Positions 33,776-42,482 are shown, numbered from the stretch's first letter. The stretch is DNA of 64,000 nt from Reyranella sp. (GCF_004297265.1 NZ_SCUT01000056.1:62001-126000), one strand, 5' to 3'. A program made the numbers and translations. Notes: a model not told the origin generated them from the letters alone.

Positions 33776-35068
33776 TCAGCTGCGGTGGCGTCCCGGCAAC
33801 GGAACGGGGTCCGCCGAGGCGAGTTCGCCGCCCGTATACGCATCCAGTGCCTCCGCGGCATCGAGCGAGGCCGGGCCGCGATGCGGATGGGAAAGCTGCT
33901 TGGACACGAGCCGCCAGACGCTGCCCAGCCCGTCGAGCAGGCCCGGCACCACGACGTCGCTCGGCAGGCCCTGCTGCGGCAGGTGGCGTAGTGCCGTGGC
34001 CATCGCCTGCGGGTCGCGACCGCGATTGGGATCCAGCATCTCGATCAGGCCGATGTTGCGGGCTGCGCGGGCGCGGATGAACTGCTCGAGGCGCGGATGT
34101 GTGCGCGGCACGATGATCGCACGCTTGTCGAACGACAGGATCTCGCAGAACGTATTGTAGCCGCCCATGGCGACCACACCGGCGGCGCTCTGCATCAGGG
34201 CGCCGAGATTGTTGGTGAAGGTGAGGGTCCGGATGTTCGGAAACTTCGCAGCGCGTTCCTTGAAGGCTTCGCGCGCCGTGGCCGGCATGAACGGGCCGAA
34301 CACGATGACCGCACCGTAGGGAATATTGGGGTCGGCCTCGTACGCCGCGAGCACCCAGTCCACGAGCTCGACGCCGTCGCCGCCACCGCCCGGTGTTACC
34401 AGGATGAAGGGACCGTCGATCTCCTCCATCTCGTGCGGCACGTCGCCATGCAACGGCAGTTCGCGCCGCAGATAGCCCGTGTAGACCATCTTGTGGCGCA
34501 CCGAGGGCGGCACGTCGATGCCGGTCAGCGGCTTGTTGACCTGCGGCAGGCCGTAGACCCAGATCTCGTCGTAGAGGTCGCGCAGCGCGGGCACGACGTT
34601 CTTGCGCTCCCACTCCTTGGCGAGCTGGGTGGGATCGTCCATCACGTCGCGCAGGCCGAGGATCAGCGGCGTGCCGCGATCCTTGAGCAGGCGCAGGGCG
34701 GGTCCGACCTCACCGCGCAGACCGAGCGGCTCCTTGTCGACGATGAAAAGGTCGGGACGGAAGATGTCGGCGGTATCGCGGATGATGCGGGTGCGCATCT
34801 CGAGCGTATGCTCGACGTTCATGCGCAGGTTGGCCGAGTCGTATTCGCCGGTCTCGATCTTCACGACGCCGGGGATGCGCACGAAGTCCACGCCCGACCG
34901 GAATTCATAAGAACCGACCACCGGCGAGCCGGACAGGATGAGCACCGACACGGAATGGTCGGCCTCGACGATGGCGTTGGCGATCGTACGGCAACGGCTC
35001 ACATGGCCGAGACCGAACGAGTCGTGGCTGTAGAGCAGTACGCGTTTGGACCGGGTGCTGGCGGGCAT
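33776..35068 (-). CDS. glycosyltransferase, MurG-like GT-B fold
   Basis: Product of 430 residues and first gene of the minus-strand glycan run. N-terminal VLLYSHDSFGLGHVSRCRTI is the sugar-transferase Gly loop; the C-terminal part has VTPGGGGDGVELVDW and VVAMGGYNTFCEILSFDKRAIIVPR (split here by function), the donor-binding stretch of this MurG-related family. It is a paralogue of the gene at 29637-30785. It diverges from the ABC-exporter-like gene, sharing the intergenic region 35069-35235. Confidence 0.85.
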   Translation of the reverse strand: MPASTRSKRVLLYSHDSFGLGHVSRCRTIANAIVEADHSVSVLILSGSPVVGSYEFRSGVDFVRIPGVVKIETGEYDSANLRMNVEHTLEMRTRIIRDTADIFRPDLFIVDKEPLGLRGEVGPALRLLKDRGTPLILGLRDVMDDPTQLAKEWERKNVVPALRDLYDEIWVYGLPQVNKPLTGIDVPPSVRHKMVYTGYLRRELPLHGDVPHEMEEIDGPFILVTPGGGGDGVELVDWVLAAYEADPNIPYGAVIVFGPFMPATAREAFKERAAKFPNIRTLTFTNNLGALMQSAAGVVAMGGYNTFCEILSFDKRAIIVPRTHPRLEQFIRARAARNIGLIEMLDPNRGRDPQAMATALRHLPQQGLPSDVVVPGLLDGLGSVWRLVSKQLSHPHRGPASLDAAEALDAYTGGELASADPVPLPGRHRS

Positions 35069-35235
35069 TGGCCTCTCCCTCGCCGAAGCAGCTGCCCCGA
35101 CCGGTGAACGACGGTCAGACTATGCCACAAGCCGCAGGGGCCGCGAAGCCGGGTGCGGCAACCCGGCAAATATCTAATGTAATCAAGGCACTGATCGCCT
35201 ATAGGGGGAGACTGGATCGCGGCGGCGCAGGATTC
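35069..35235. promoter_or_regulatory. divergent intergenic region of the glycan/ABC locus
   Basis: About 165 bases between the minus-strand glycosyltransferase start and the chosen start of the plus-strand ABC-like gene. The plus frame is open through it (TTG 35068, ATG 35122), so it may partly be coding. The stretch AAATATCTAATGTAATCAAGG (35168-35188; 21 bases shown in two parts: AAATATCTAAT and GTAATCAAGG) is the only AT-rich part and the likely promoter core. No clear operator palindrome was found. Confidence 0.4.
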
Positions 35236-37956
35236 ATGGAACGCAGTCTCTTCTCCTACATCTGGCGACACAGCCGGCCCGAACAGGTCGTGATCCTGCT
35301 GCTGGTGGTCCTGGCCCAGGTTTTCTACTTCATGTCGCTGACGGTGCCGAAGTCGGTCATCAACAACGGCATCCAGGGCAACGCGTTCAAGGACAGCAAG
35401 ACCATCCCCTTCCTGGTCTGGGAGCTGGACCTCTCCGCCATCTTCCCCGGCAGGGTCATCCGCTTCTTCGACGGATTCCAGGTCGACCAGCTCCAGTATC
35501 TCGTGGTGATGAGCTTCGTCTTCCTGGGAGCGGTGATCATCAACGGCCAGTTCAAGAAGACGATCAACACCCAGAAGGGCCGCATGGGCGAGCGCATGCT
35601 GCGCCGCCTGCGCTACGAGCTCTACGATCGTATCCTGCGTTTTCCGCCGGCCCACTTCCGCAAGGTCAAGCAGGCCGAACTCGCGACCATGGTGAAGGAC
35701 GAGGTCGAGCCGCTGGGCGGCTTCATCGGCGACGCCTTCGTCCAGCCCATGTTCCTGGGCGGCCAGGCCCTCACCGCCATCATCTTCATCATGATGCAGA
35801 ACTGGCTGCTCGGGATCATCGTCATCGTGCTGCTGGCGGTGCAGATGGCCATCATCCCGCGCCTCAGGAAACCCGTGCTGGTGCTCGGCCGCCAGCGCCA
35901 GATCTCGGCCCGGCAGCTCGCCGGCCGCATTGCCGAGACTGCCGACGGCGTGCACGAGATCCACATCCATGGCGCCGCGAACTACGAGCGCGCCGACATC
36001 TCCGAACGGCTGGGCCTCATCTTCAAGATCCGGTTCGACCTCTACCAGAAGAAGTTCGTCGCCAAATTCTGGAACAACATCCTGTCGCAGGCGACACCCT
36101 TCGCCATCTACCTGGTGGGCGGCTACTTCGCGATCACCGGCCAGATGGACGTCGGCGCCGTGGTCGGCGTCCTGCTCGCCTACAAGGACCTGCCGTCGCC
36201 GATCAAGGAGCTGATCGACTGGGACCAGCAGCGCCAGGACGTGCAGATCAAGTACGAGCAGGTGATCGACCAGTTCCAGCCCGAGGGCATGATGCCACCG
36301 GAGCTGCAGGCGATTCCGGACGGACCGCCGCCGCCGCTCGGCAAGGAGCTGGCTCTGGTCGGGGTAGTCGTGACCGAGGACGGCCGGGTCAAGCAGCTCG
36401 ACAATCTCTCGCTCACCCTGTCGACCAGCAGTCGCGTGGCCGTGATCGGCGGCTCGGGTTCGGGCAAGGAAGTGCTGGGCCAGGTGCTGGCGCGCCAGAC
36501 CCTGCCGGCCAGCGGCACGATCCGCGTCGACGGCAAGGATTTCTTCCAGATCCCGGAATATGCCCTCGGCGCGCGGCTCGCCTATGTCGGGCAGGATACC
36601 TACCTCTTCCCCCTGTCCGTTCGCGACAATCTCCTGTTCGGTCTGAAGCTGCGGCCCGTGGCGCCGGCGACCTACGACGAGGCGACACGGGCACTGCGCG
36701 AGACGTTCTGGAAGGAATCGGTACGCGCCGGCAATCCGGCCTTCGATCCCAACGCCGACTGGGTCGACTACGAGCTGGCCGGCGCCACCGGCCCGGCCGA
36801 CCTGCTGCCGTGCATGGTGCGGACACTGAAGCAGGTCGAACTCGACGAGGACATCTATTCGCTGGGCCTGCGCGGCACGATCGATGCGGCGGCACGGCCC
36901 GACCTCGCCGAGAAGATCCTGAAGGCGCGGCATACGCTGCACGAGCATCTCCAGGACGGTACCTATGCCGGCCTGGTTGAGCCGTTCAACGCCGACCACT
37001 ACAACAAGAACCTGTCGGTCGCCGAGAACCTGCTGTTCGGCACGGCGCTCGGCAAGCAGTTCGACGGCGACAACCTGGCGGCCGATCCCTACGTGATGTC
37101 GGTGCTGCAGAAGACGGGACTGGATCTCGACCTGCAGCGCATGGGACTCACCATCGCCGAGACCATGGTCGAACTGTTCTCCGGCCTGTCGCCCGACAAT
37201 CCGTTGTTCGAGCAGTACAGCTTCATCTCGGCCGACGAGCTGCCGAACGTCCGCCTGCTGCTGCAACGCCTCGGCGGCAAGGGCATCGAGGCGGTCCCCG
37301 AGGCCGACCGCATCCGCCTGATGACGCTGCCGTTCCGTTACATCGAAGCACGCCATCGCCTCGGCCTGATCGACGCGGCCATGGAGGAGCGGATCCTGGG
37401 CGCCCGCCGCGCCTTCGCCGAGGGCCTGCCGGCCAGCCTGCGCGACGCCGTCGAGTTCTACGATTTCGAACGCTACAACAGCGCCGCCACCCTGCAGGAC
37501 AACATCCTGTTCGGCCGTCTGGTCTACGGCCAGGCGCAGGCCGGCGAGCGCATCGGCACCCTGATCGCCCAGGTGTTCGACGAACTCGGCCTGCGCGATT
37601 CGGTGATCGAGGTCGGACTGGAGTACAATGTCGGCGTCGGCGGCAAGAGATTGCCGGCGAGCCAGCGCCAGAAACTCGGGATCGCCCGTGCCCTGATCAA
37701 GCGGCCGCAGCTCGTGGTGGTCAACGAAGCCGTGGCCATGTTCGACGGCCGCACCCAGGACCGCATTCGCGACAACATCCTGGCCGATGCTTGCGAGCGG
37801 GCCTGCGGCGTGTTCTGGATCGCCAACCGGCCCAGCCAGGCGCAGCCGTTTGAGCAGATCGTCGTTATGCAGGGTGGCCGCGTGGTCGCCCAGGGATCGC
37901 CGTCGGAGCTGGCGGCAAGAGGCGGGCTCTACACCGACCTGATGGCGTCGGGGTAG
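35236..37956 (+). CDS. ABC-exporter-like protein with degenerate, expanded nucleotide-binding domain
   Basis: Product of 906 residues from ATG 35236 (ATG 35122 would add 38). The N-terminal half is a type I exporter membrane domain (YIWRHSRPEQVVILLLVV onward, ~6 helices to ~340). The nucleotide-binding part is abnormal: Walker A is GGSGSGKE (K411 then E412 instead of S/T), Walker B is LVVVNEA (N830 for Asp), the signature is LPASQRQKLG (~806) and the switch position reads IANRP (N864 for His). Walker A and B are ~420 residues apart instead of ~120; the insert repeats an xx(D/E)NLLFG helical segment three times (at ~460, 593, 753). ATP hydrolysis is doubtful. It is followed by a cyclic-nucleotide-binding protein gene and faces a glycan operon, so a role in glycan or lipid export is inferred. 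Confidence 0.85.
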   Translation: MERSLFSYIWRHSRPEQVVILLLVVLAQVFYFMSLTVPKSVINNGIQGNAFKDSKTIPFLVWELDLSAIFPGRVIRFFDGFQVDQLQYLVVMSFVFLGAVIINGQFKKTINTQKGRMGERMLRRLRYELYDRILRFPPAHFRKVKQAELATMVKDEVEPLGGFIGDAFVQPMFLGGQALTAIIFIMMQNWLLGIIVIVLLAVQMAIIPRLRKPVLVLGRQRQISARQLAGRIAETADGVHEIHIHGAANYERADISERLGLIFKIRFDLYQKKFVAKFWNNILSQATPFAIYLVGGYFAITGQMDVGAVVGVLLAYKDLPSPIKELIDWDQQRQDVQIKYEQVIDQFQPEGMMPPELQAIPDGPPPPLGKELALVGVVVTEDGRVKQLDNLSLTLSTSSRVAVIGGSGSGKEVLGQVLARQTLPASGTIRVDGKDFFQIPEYALGARLAYVGQDTYLFPLSVRDNLLFGLKLRPVAPATYDEATRALRETFWKESVRAGNPAFDPNADWVDYELAGATGPADLLPCMVRTLKQVELDEDIYSLGLRGTIDAAARPDLAEKILKARHTLHEHLQDGTYAGLVEPFNADHYNKNLSVAENLLFGTALGKQFDGDNLAADPYVMSVLQKTGLDLDLQRMGLTIAETMVELFSGLSPDNPLFEQYSFISADELPNVRLLLQRLGGKGIEAVPEADRIRLMTLPFRYIEARHRLGLIDAAMEERILGARRAFAEGLPASLRDAVEFYDFERYNSAATLQDNILFGRLVYGQAQAGERIGTLIAQVFDELGLRDSVIEVGLEYNVGVGGKRLPASQRQKLGIARALIKRPQLVVVNEAVAMFDGRTQDRIRDNILADACERACGVFWIANRPSQAQPFEQIVVMQGGRVVAQGSPSELAARGGLYTDLMASG

Positions 37957-37972
37957 GCACGAGGAGGACACG

Positions 37973-38422
37973 ATGAACCTCAACGAAGAAGTTGAACTCC
38001 TGAAGGGCGTGCCGATCTTCTCGAAGGTCGAGCAGGCGCGACTGAAGCTGCTGGCCTTCACCAGCGAGCGGGTGAACTTCGGCATCGGCCAGGAGGTCTG
38101 TCACCAGGGCGATCCCGGCGACACGATGTACGTCATCCTGGGCGGCACGGCCGACGTGCTGATCGATACGCCGAACGGCCAGATCGCCGTTGCCGAGATG
38201 AAGCGCAACAGTTTCTTCGGCGAGATCGCCATCCTGTGCGACGTGCCGCGCACCGCGACCATCAAGGCCAAGGAGCCGCTCGCCACGCTCAAGATCACCA
38301 AGGACATGTTCTATCGCCTGGTCGCGGAGTTCCCGGAGATGGCGATCGAGATCATGCGCGAGCTGGCGCACCGACTCGAGGACACCAACCAGAAACTGCG
38401 CGCCGCCACCCGGGCCGCCTGA
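37973..38422 (+). CDS. cyclic nucleotide-binding domain protein
   Basis: Product of 149 residues, a single CRP-like cNMP-binding domain without a DNA-binding domain. The phosphate-binding cassette is FFGEIAILCDVPRTATI, with the Gly-rich lead CHQGDPGDTMYVILGG. It starts 16 bases after the ABC-like gene, behind GAGGA. It may be a separate regulatory subunit of that transporter; the ligand (cAMP, cGMP or none) is unknown. Confidence 0.88.
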   Translation: MNLNEEVELLKGVPIFSKVEQARLKLLAFTSERVNFGIGQEVCHQGDPGDTMYVILGGTADVLIDTPNGQIAVAEMKRNSFFGEIAILCDVPRTATIKAKEPLATLKITKDMFYRLVAEFPEMAIEIMRELAHRLEDTNQKLRAATRAA

Positions 38423-38432
38423 TCGCATCAAT

Positions 38433-38921
38433 ATGAGCCGTCTCGACAGTTTCATCGCGCGCATGCAGGCGCAGCGCGACTGCCTGAATTTCCTGAAGCC
38501 CGCCATCGACGCCGTGCCGGGTCCGATCCTCGAAGTCGGCCTGGGCAACGGCCGCACCTACGATCACCTGCGCGAGCTCTTTCCCGGCCGCGACATCTAT
38601 GTGTTCGAGCGCAAGGTGGCGGCCCATCCCGACTGCATCCCGCCCGACGACCGGCTGTTCCTCGGCGACGCCGACCGGACGATCGAGGAAGCCGCAGGAA
38701 AACTCGGCGCGACGGCCGCGCTGATCCACACCGATCTCGGCACCGGCGACCACGACGCGAACGTCGCGATGGGCAAATGGCTGGGGCCGGCGCTCGACCG
38801 GCTGGCCGCCTCCGGCAGCTACGTGCTGGCCAACCAGGCGCTCGACGTCGCGCGCTGGCAGCGCCTGCCCGAGCCTCCGGGAGTGCCGAAGGACCGGTAT
38901 TTTCTCTATCGCGTGAGCTGA
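38433..38921 (+). CDS. class I SAM-dependent methyltransferase
   Basis: Product of 162 residues with the SAM motif PILEVGLGNGRTYDHL, a following acidic region, and HTDLGTGDHDAN. It is shorter than many methyltransferases but appears complete. Third gene of the plus-strand unit; it might modify the exported product. A 24-bp hairpin follows directly after the stop. Confidence 0.82.
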   Translation: MSRLDSFIARMQAQRDCLNFLKPAIDAVPGPILEVGLGNGRTYDHLRELFPGRDIYVFERKVAAHPDCIPPDDRLFLGDADRTIEEAAGKLGATAALIHTDLGTGDHDANVAMGKWLGPALDRLAASGSYVLANQALDVARWQRLPEPPGVPKDRYFLYRVS

Positions 38922-38922
38922 C

Positions 38923-38992
38923 TCAATGGAGCGCGCCACTCCAGTGGCGCAATCATGATCTTGAGCGTCACTGGAGTGGCGCGCTCCATTGA
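38923..38992. terminator. perfect 24-bp hairpin between convergent genes
   Basis: Arms 38923-38946 and 38969-38992 are exact inverted copies (TCAATGGAGCGCGCCACTCC and four more bases) around a 22-base loop. It fills the gap between the methyltransferase (+) and the GlsB-like gene (-). There is no strong T run on either side, so it is a possible bidirectional terminator or a repeat element; sequence differs from families A-C. Confidence 0.6.
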
Positions 38993-39002
38993 TGCGGCGG
39001 AA

Positions 39003-39248
39003 CTAACGGCCGAAGAGCTGCACGAGAGCCAGCAGGACGATCGCGCCGATCACCGAACCGATGAAGCCGGCCGGCTGGCCGGCGCGGTAGAGGCCGAGCG
39101 CCTGGCCGCCATAGGTGGCGATCACCGAGCCCACGACACCGACCAGGACGGTGATCCAGAAGCCCTGGATCTGGGCGCCGGGACCGATCCAGCGGGCCAG
39201 GAGACCGACGACGAAGCCGATCAGGATGGTGACGATGATTTGCAGCAT
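39003..39248 (-). CDS. GlsB/YeaQ/YmgE family membrane protein
   Basis: Product of 81 residues with three helices and the Gly-rich pattern of transglycosylase-associated / stress-response membrane proteins (GFVVGLLARWIGPG, ITVLVGVVGSVIA, GFIGSVIGAIVLLALV). GGAG-like ribosome site lies upstream (GGGGGGAGCCCGCC). The molecular role is unclear in the family. Confidence 0.88.
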   Translation of the reverse strand: MLQIIVTILIGFVVGLLARWIGPGAQIQGFWITVLVGVVGSVIATYGGQALGLYRAGQPAGFIGSVIGAIVLLALVQLFGR

Positions 39249-39272
39249 GGCGGGCTCCCCCCAGACTTCACA

Positions 39273-40094
39273 CTAGACCTCGAACGTTGCCGACACCGGC
39301 ACATGGTCCGATGCCTTCTCCCAATCGCGCAGATCGACGTCGATGTGATGACTGCGGATCGCTCCCGCAAGGGCGGGGCTCGCCAGGATGTGGTCGAGCC
39401 GGCGGCCGCGGTTGGAAACGCGCCAGTCGTTGTTGCGGTAGCTCCACCACGAATAGAGCTTCTGGTCGGCGGCCACGAAGCGGCGCGGCACGTCGATCCA
39501 GTCGAGCGAGGCCTGCAGCTTGCCGAACAGTTCCACTTCGATCGGCGTGTGCGACACGATCTTGAGGAGCTGCTTGTGGCTCCACACGTCGTGCTCCAGC
39601 GGCGCCACGTTGAGATCGCCCACGGTGATGCGGCGCAGGCCCTTGCGGGCGCGCGGACCGGGCTTGCGCGCGGCGTACCAGTCCGCCATCTCGCGGTAGA
39701 AGTCGAGCTTGTGCGCGAACTTCACGTTGAGGTCGGGATCGGGAATGTCGCCGCCGGCCGGGATGTAGAGATTGTCGAGCAGGATCGGGTCGGAGCCGAC
39801 ATCGAGCGCGACCTCGACGTGACGGCAATCCTCCTTGCCGCAGCGGTGATGGATGGTGCCGGCGGCGAACGGCACCTTCGACAGGATCGCCACGCCGTTA
39901 TAGGCCTTCATCCCCTGCACGAACCGGTGCGCGTAGCCCATGCGCTCGAAGGCCTCGTGCGGAAAGAATTCGTCCGGGCACTTGGTCTCCTGGAGGCACA
40001 GCACGTCGGGCTTGCGCAACTTCAGGTACCGTTCGACGTTTGCGATCCGCAGCCGGACCGAATTTATGTTCCAGGTCGCAATGGTGAGGCTCAT
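39273..40094 (-). CDS. xth: exodeoxyribonuclease III / AP endonuclease
   Basis: Product of 273 residues of the EEP nuclease fold that cuts 5' of abasic sites. Motifs: TWNINSVRLR, LQETKCPDE (metal-binding Glu), NLYIPAGGD, VGDLNVAP (Asp/Asn), and the C-terminal LDHILAS and SDHVPV with the catalytic His. ATG 40094 is used; a GTG one codon earlier is possible. Confidence 0.94.
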   Translation of the reverse strand: MSLTIATWNINSVRLRIANVERYLKLRKPDVLCLQETKCPDEFFPHEAFERMGYAHRFVQGMKAYNGVAILSKVPFAAGTIHHRCGKEDCRHVEVALDVGSDPILLDNLYIPAGGDIPDPDLNVKFAHKLDFYREMADWYAARKPGPRARKGLRRITVGDLNVAPLEHDVWSHKQLLKIVSHTPIEVELFGKLQASLDWIDVPRRFVAADQKLYSWWSYRNNDWRVSNRGRRLDHILASPALAGAIRSHHIDVDLRDWEKASDHVPVSATFEV

Positions 40095-40161
40095 CACCGG
40101 GCATTATAGACGATCCGGAGACGATCTCGCCGGGAACATGCCGGCCAAGGAGACCTGATCC

Positions 40162-41100
40162 ATGCGAATGGATGGCGACGAGAGCAGCAACATCGAGGAT
40201 CGCCGCAGCGAAGGCGGCGGGTTCGGCGGCGGGGGATTCGGCGGCGGCTTTCCCATCCCGATGGGCGGCGGGGGCGGCGGCCTGTTCAAGGGCGGCTTCG
40301 GCCTGGTGGCCTTCGTCGTCATCGCCATGATCATGGGCGCCGATCCCGGCGCCATCCTGAGCGACATCGCGGGCGGCGGCACCTCGAGCTATGCGCCGGC
40401 GCCACCCTCCTCCTCGGCCAGCCGCACGCCGGGCACGCCGGCGCCGGCCGGCGACGCCGAGACGCAGTTCGTGTCGCGCGTGCTGAAGAGCACCGAGGAT
40501 GTGTGGCACGAGATCTTCCAGGGCATGGGCCGCCAGTATCGCGATCCCAAGCTGGTGCTGTTCCGCGACGCCACGCGCACCCAGTGCGGCGTCGGCCAGG
40601 CGGCGATGGGGCCGTTCTATTGCCCGGCGGACCAGAGGGTCTATCTCGACCTCGGCTTCTTCGACGAGCTGGCGCGCCGCTTCCGCGCGCCGGGCCAGTT
40701 CCCGCAGGCCTATGTGATCGCCCACGAGATCGGCCATCACGTGCAGAACCAGCTCGGCATCTCGGCCAAGGTCCAGCAGATGCAGCAGAGCATGAGCAAG
40801 CGCGACGGCAACGCGCTGTCGGTGCGGGTCGAACTCCAGGCCGACTGCTTTGCGGGCGTCTGGGCCAACCGCGCCGACAGGCAGCGCGGCGGCCGGATGA
40901 TCGACGACAAGGACGTGGACCAGGCGCTGGCCGCCGCCACCGCGATCGGCGACGACGCCCTACAGAGGCAGAGCCAGGGCCGCGTGGTGCCCGACAGCTT
41001 CACCCACGGCACCAGCGCTCAGCGCGCGCGCTGGTTCCGCAAGGGGTTGGACACGGGCGATCCCCGCCAGTGCGATACTTTCCGCGCGCAACAACTTTAG
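40162..41100 (+). CDS. neutral zinc metallopeptidase, YpfJ family
   Basis: Product of 312 residues. A Gly-rich N-terminus (residues ~19-43) precedes one membrane helix (~44-60, GGFGLVAFVVIAMIMG), then the peptidase domain with HEIGHHVQNQLG zinc motif and the downstream LQADCFAGVW acid/Cys motif typical of this family. The active domain would face the periplasm. GGAG lies upstream of the ATG. Confidence 0.92.
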   Translation: MRMDGDESSNIEDRRSEGGGFGGGGFGGGFPIPMGGGGGGLFKGGFGLVAFVVIAMIMGADPGAILSDIAGGGTSSYAPAPPSSSASRTPGTPAPAGDAETQFVSRVLKSTEDVWHEIFQGMGRQYRDPKLVLFRDATRTQCGVGQAAMGPFYCPADQRVYLDLGFFDELARRFRAPGQFPQAYVIAHEIGHHVQNQLGISAKVQQMQQSMSKRDGNALSVRVELQADCFAGVWANRADRQRGGRMIDDKDVDQALAAATAIGDDALQRQSQGRVVPDSFTHGTSAQRARWFRKGLDTGDPRQCDTFRAQQL

Positions 41101-41116
41101 TTGCGCGCTTCCCGCG

Positions 41117-41818
41117 TCAGACCAAAACGCACGTCACCGTGCCGCAGCCGTCGACGAAGCCGGACAGCGTGTCGCCCTTCACCACCGCGGCCACGCCGTC
41201 GGGCGTGCCGGTGTAGATGAGGTCGCCGGCCGCCAGGGTGACGAGGCCCGACAGGTAGGAGATCGTCTCGGGCACGCTCCAGATGAGCGCGTTGAGGTCG
41301 GACTTCTGGCGGGTCTTGCCGTTCACGTCGAGCTGGATGGTGCCCTTCGACGGATGGCCGATCTTCGCGGCCGGATAGATCTCGCCGATCGGCGCGGACT
41401 GGTCGAAGCCCTTGCCCATGTCCCACGGGCGGCCCATGTCCTTGGCCTGGTTCTGGAGATCGCGACGCGTCATGTCGAGGCCGACGCCGTAGCCGTAGAC
41501 GTGCTCCAGCGCCTTCTCGACCGGGATGTCGGCGCCGCCCGACTTCATCGCGACGACCAGCTCCATCTCGTGGTGCAGGTTCTTGGTGGCGGGCGGATAG
41601 GCGACCCTGGTCGGATTCTTCGGATCCGCGCAGATCACGATCGCGTCGGCCGGCTTGGTGAAGAAGAACGGCGGCTCGCGGTCGGGATCGTGTCCCATCT
41701 CGCGGGCATGGGCGGCATAGTTGCGGCCGACGCAGAAGATGCGGCGCACCGGGAACAGGTCGCCGGTTCCGTGGACCGGCACGCCGACGGTGGCCGGCGG
41801 GGTTACGACATAAGCCAT
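41117..41818 (-). CDS. fumarylacetoacetate hydrolase family protein
   Basis: Product of 233 residues of the FAH fold. The start region IFCVGRNYAAHAREMG, the metal-binding HHEMELVVAM and GYGVGLDMTRRDLQNQAK, and TGTPDGVAAVVKGD are typical of the FAHD1/acylpyruvase-like branch. ATG 41818 has GAGGGAG upstream. It hydrolyses or decarboxylates a 1,3-diketo or acylpyruvate compound; substrate not readable. Confidence 0.92.
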   Translation of the reverse strand: MAYVVTPPATVGVPVHGTGDLFPVRRIFCVGRNYAAHAREMGHDPDREPPFFFTKPADAIVICADPKNPTRVAYPPATKNLHHEMELVVAMKSGGADIPVEKALEHVYGYGVGLDMTRRDLQNQAKDMGRPWDMGKGFDQSAPIGEIYPAAKIGHPSKGTIQLDVNGKTRQKSDLNALIWSVPETISYLSGLVTLAAGDLIYTGTPDGVAAVVKGDTLSGFVDGCGTVTCVLV

Positions 41819-41870
41819 CGCTTTCTCCCTCAAGAGCGTGCCTTTATGAAGGGCACCGGAGTGCTGGGCA

Positions 41871-42482
41871 ATGACCGACGAGAATGTCCTGATCGTACAG
41901 GCCGATTCGGCCGAAACCTCCCTGGGGTGGGCCACCCTGGGCGGGCGGCGCTGGCGTTGCACGGTGGGTGCAGGCGGCATCCGCGAAGACAAGGTCGAGG
42001 GCGATTCCGCGACGCCGGTCGGTGAGTTCCCGCTGCGCCGGATCTATTTCCGCAACGACCGGCTGGTCCTGCCCAAGGTCAACCTTCCGGCACGGCCGAT
42101 CAACGAGCACGACGGCTGGTGCGACGACCCACGCTCGCCGACCTACAACCGGCTGGTCAGCATTCCCAACGAATGGAGCCACGAGAAGATGTGGCGCGAG
42201 GACGGGCTCTACGACCTCGTCGTCGTGGTCGGCTACAACGACGACCCGCCGGAAGGCGAATGGGGCAGCGCCATCTTCCTCCACATCGCGCGCGACGACT
42301 ATGCCGGCACGCAGGGCTGCGTCGCCTTCTCGCGCGACGATCTCCTGGAGCTGGTGCCGCTGCTCACCCGCGAGACACGCCTTCGTGTCCTCTCACATGC
42401 CGCCGACGAAGAGGCACGGCCTCCTTCGGAGGAGGACGTGCGCATGAAGCAGTTCGAGGATTTCGACGAGAAGGATTGGTGA
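41871..42482 (+). CDS. L,D-transpeptidase (YkuD) family protein without signal peptide
   Basis: Product of 203 residues. The catalytic motif HIARDDYAGTQGCVAFSRDDL gives His and the nucleophile Cys of YkuD enzymes. An early segment ATPVGEFPLRRIYFR is typical. No signal sequence or membrane anchor is visible at the N-terminus (MTDENVLIVQADSAETS), so export is uncertain; a group of alphaproteobacterial members shares this form. C-terminal tail is acidic. Confidence 0.85.
   Translation: MTDENVLIVQADSAETSLGWATLGGRRWRCTVGAGGIREDKVEGDSATPVGEFPLRRIYFRNDRLVLPKVNLPARPINEHDGWCDDPRSPTYNRLVSIPNEWSHEKMWREDGLYDLVVVVGYNDDPPEGEWGSAIFLHIARDDYAGTQGCVAFSRDDLLELVPLLTRETRLRVLSHAADEEARPPSEEDVRMKQFEDFDEKDW

Noticed and set aside
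34999..38085. 1028-codon minus-strand open frame opposite the ABC-exporter-like gene
   Set aside because: No domain pattern; biased antisense composition; the plus strand encodes the recognisable exporter fold.
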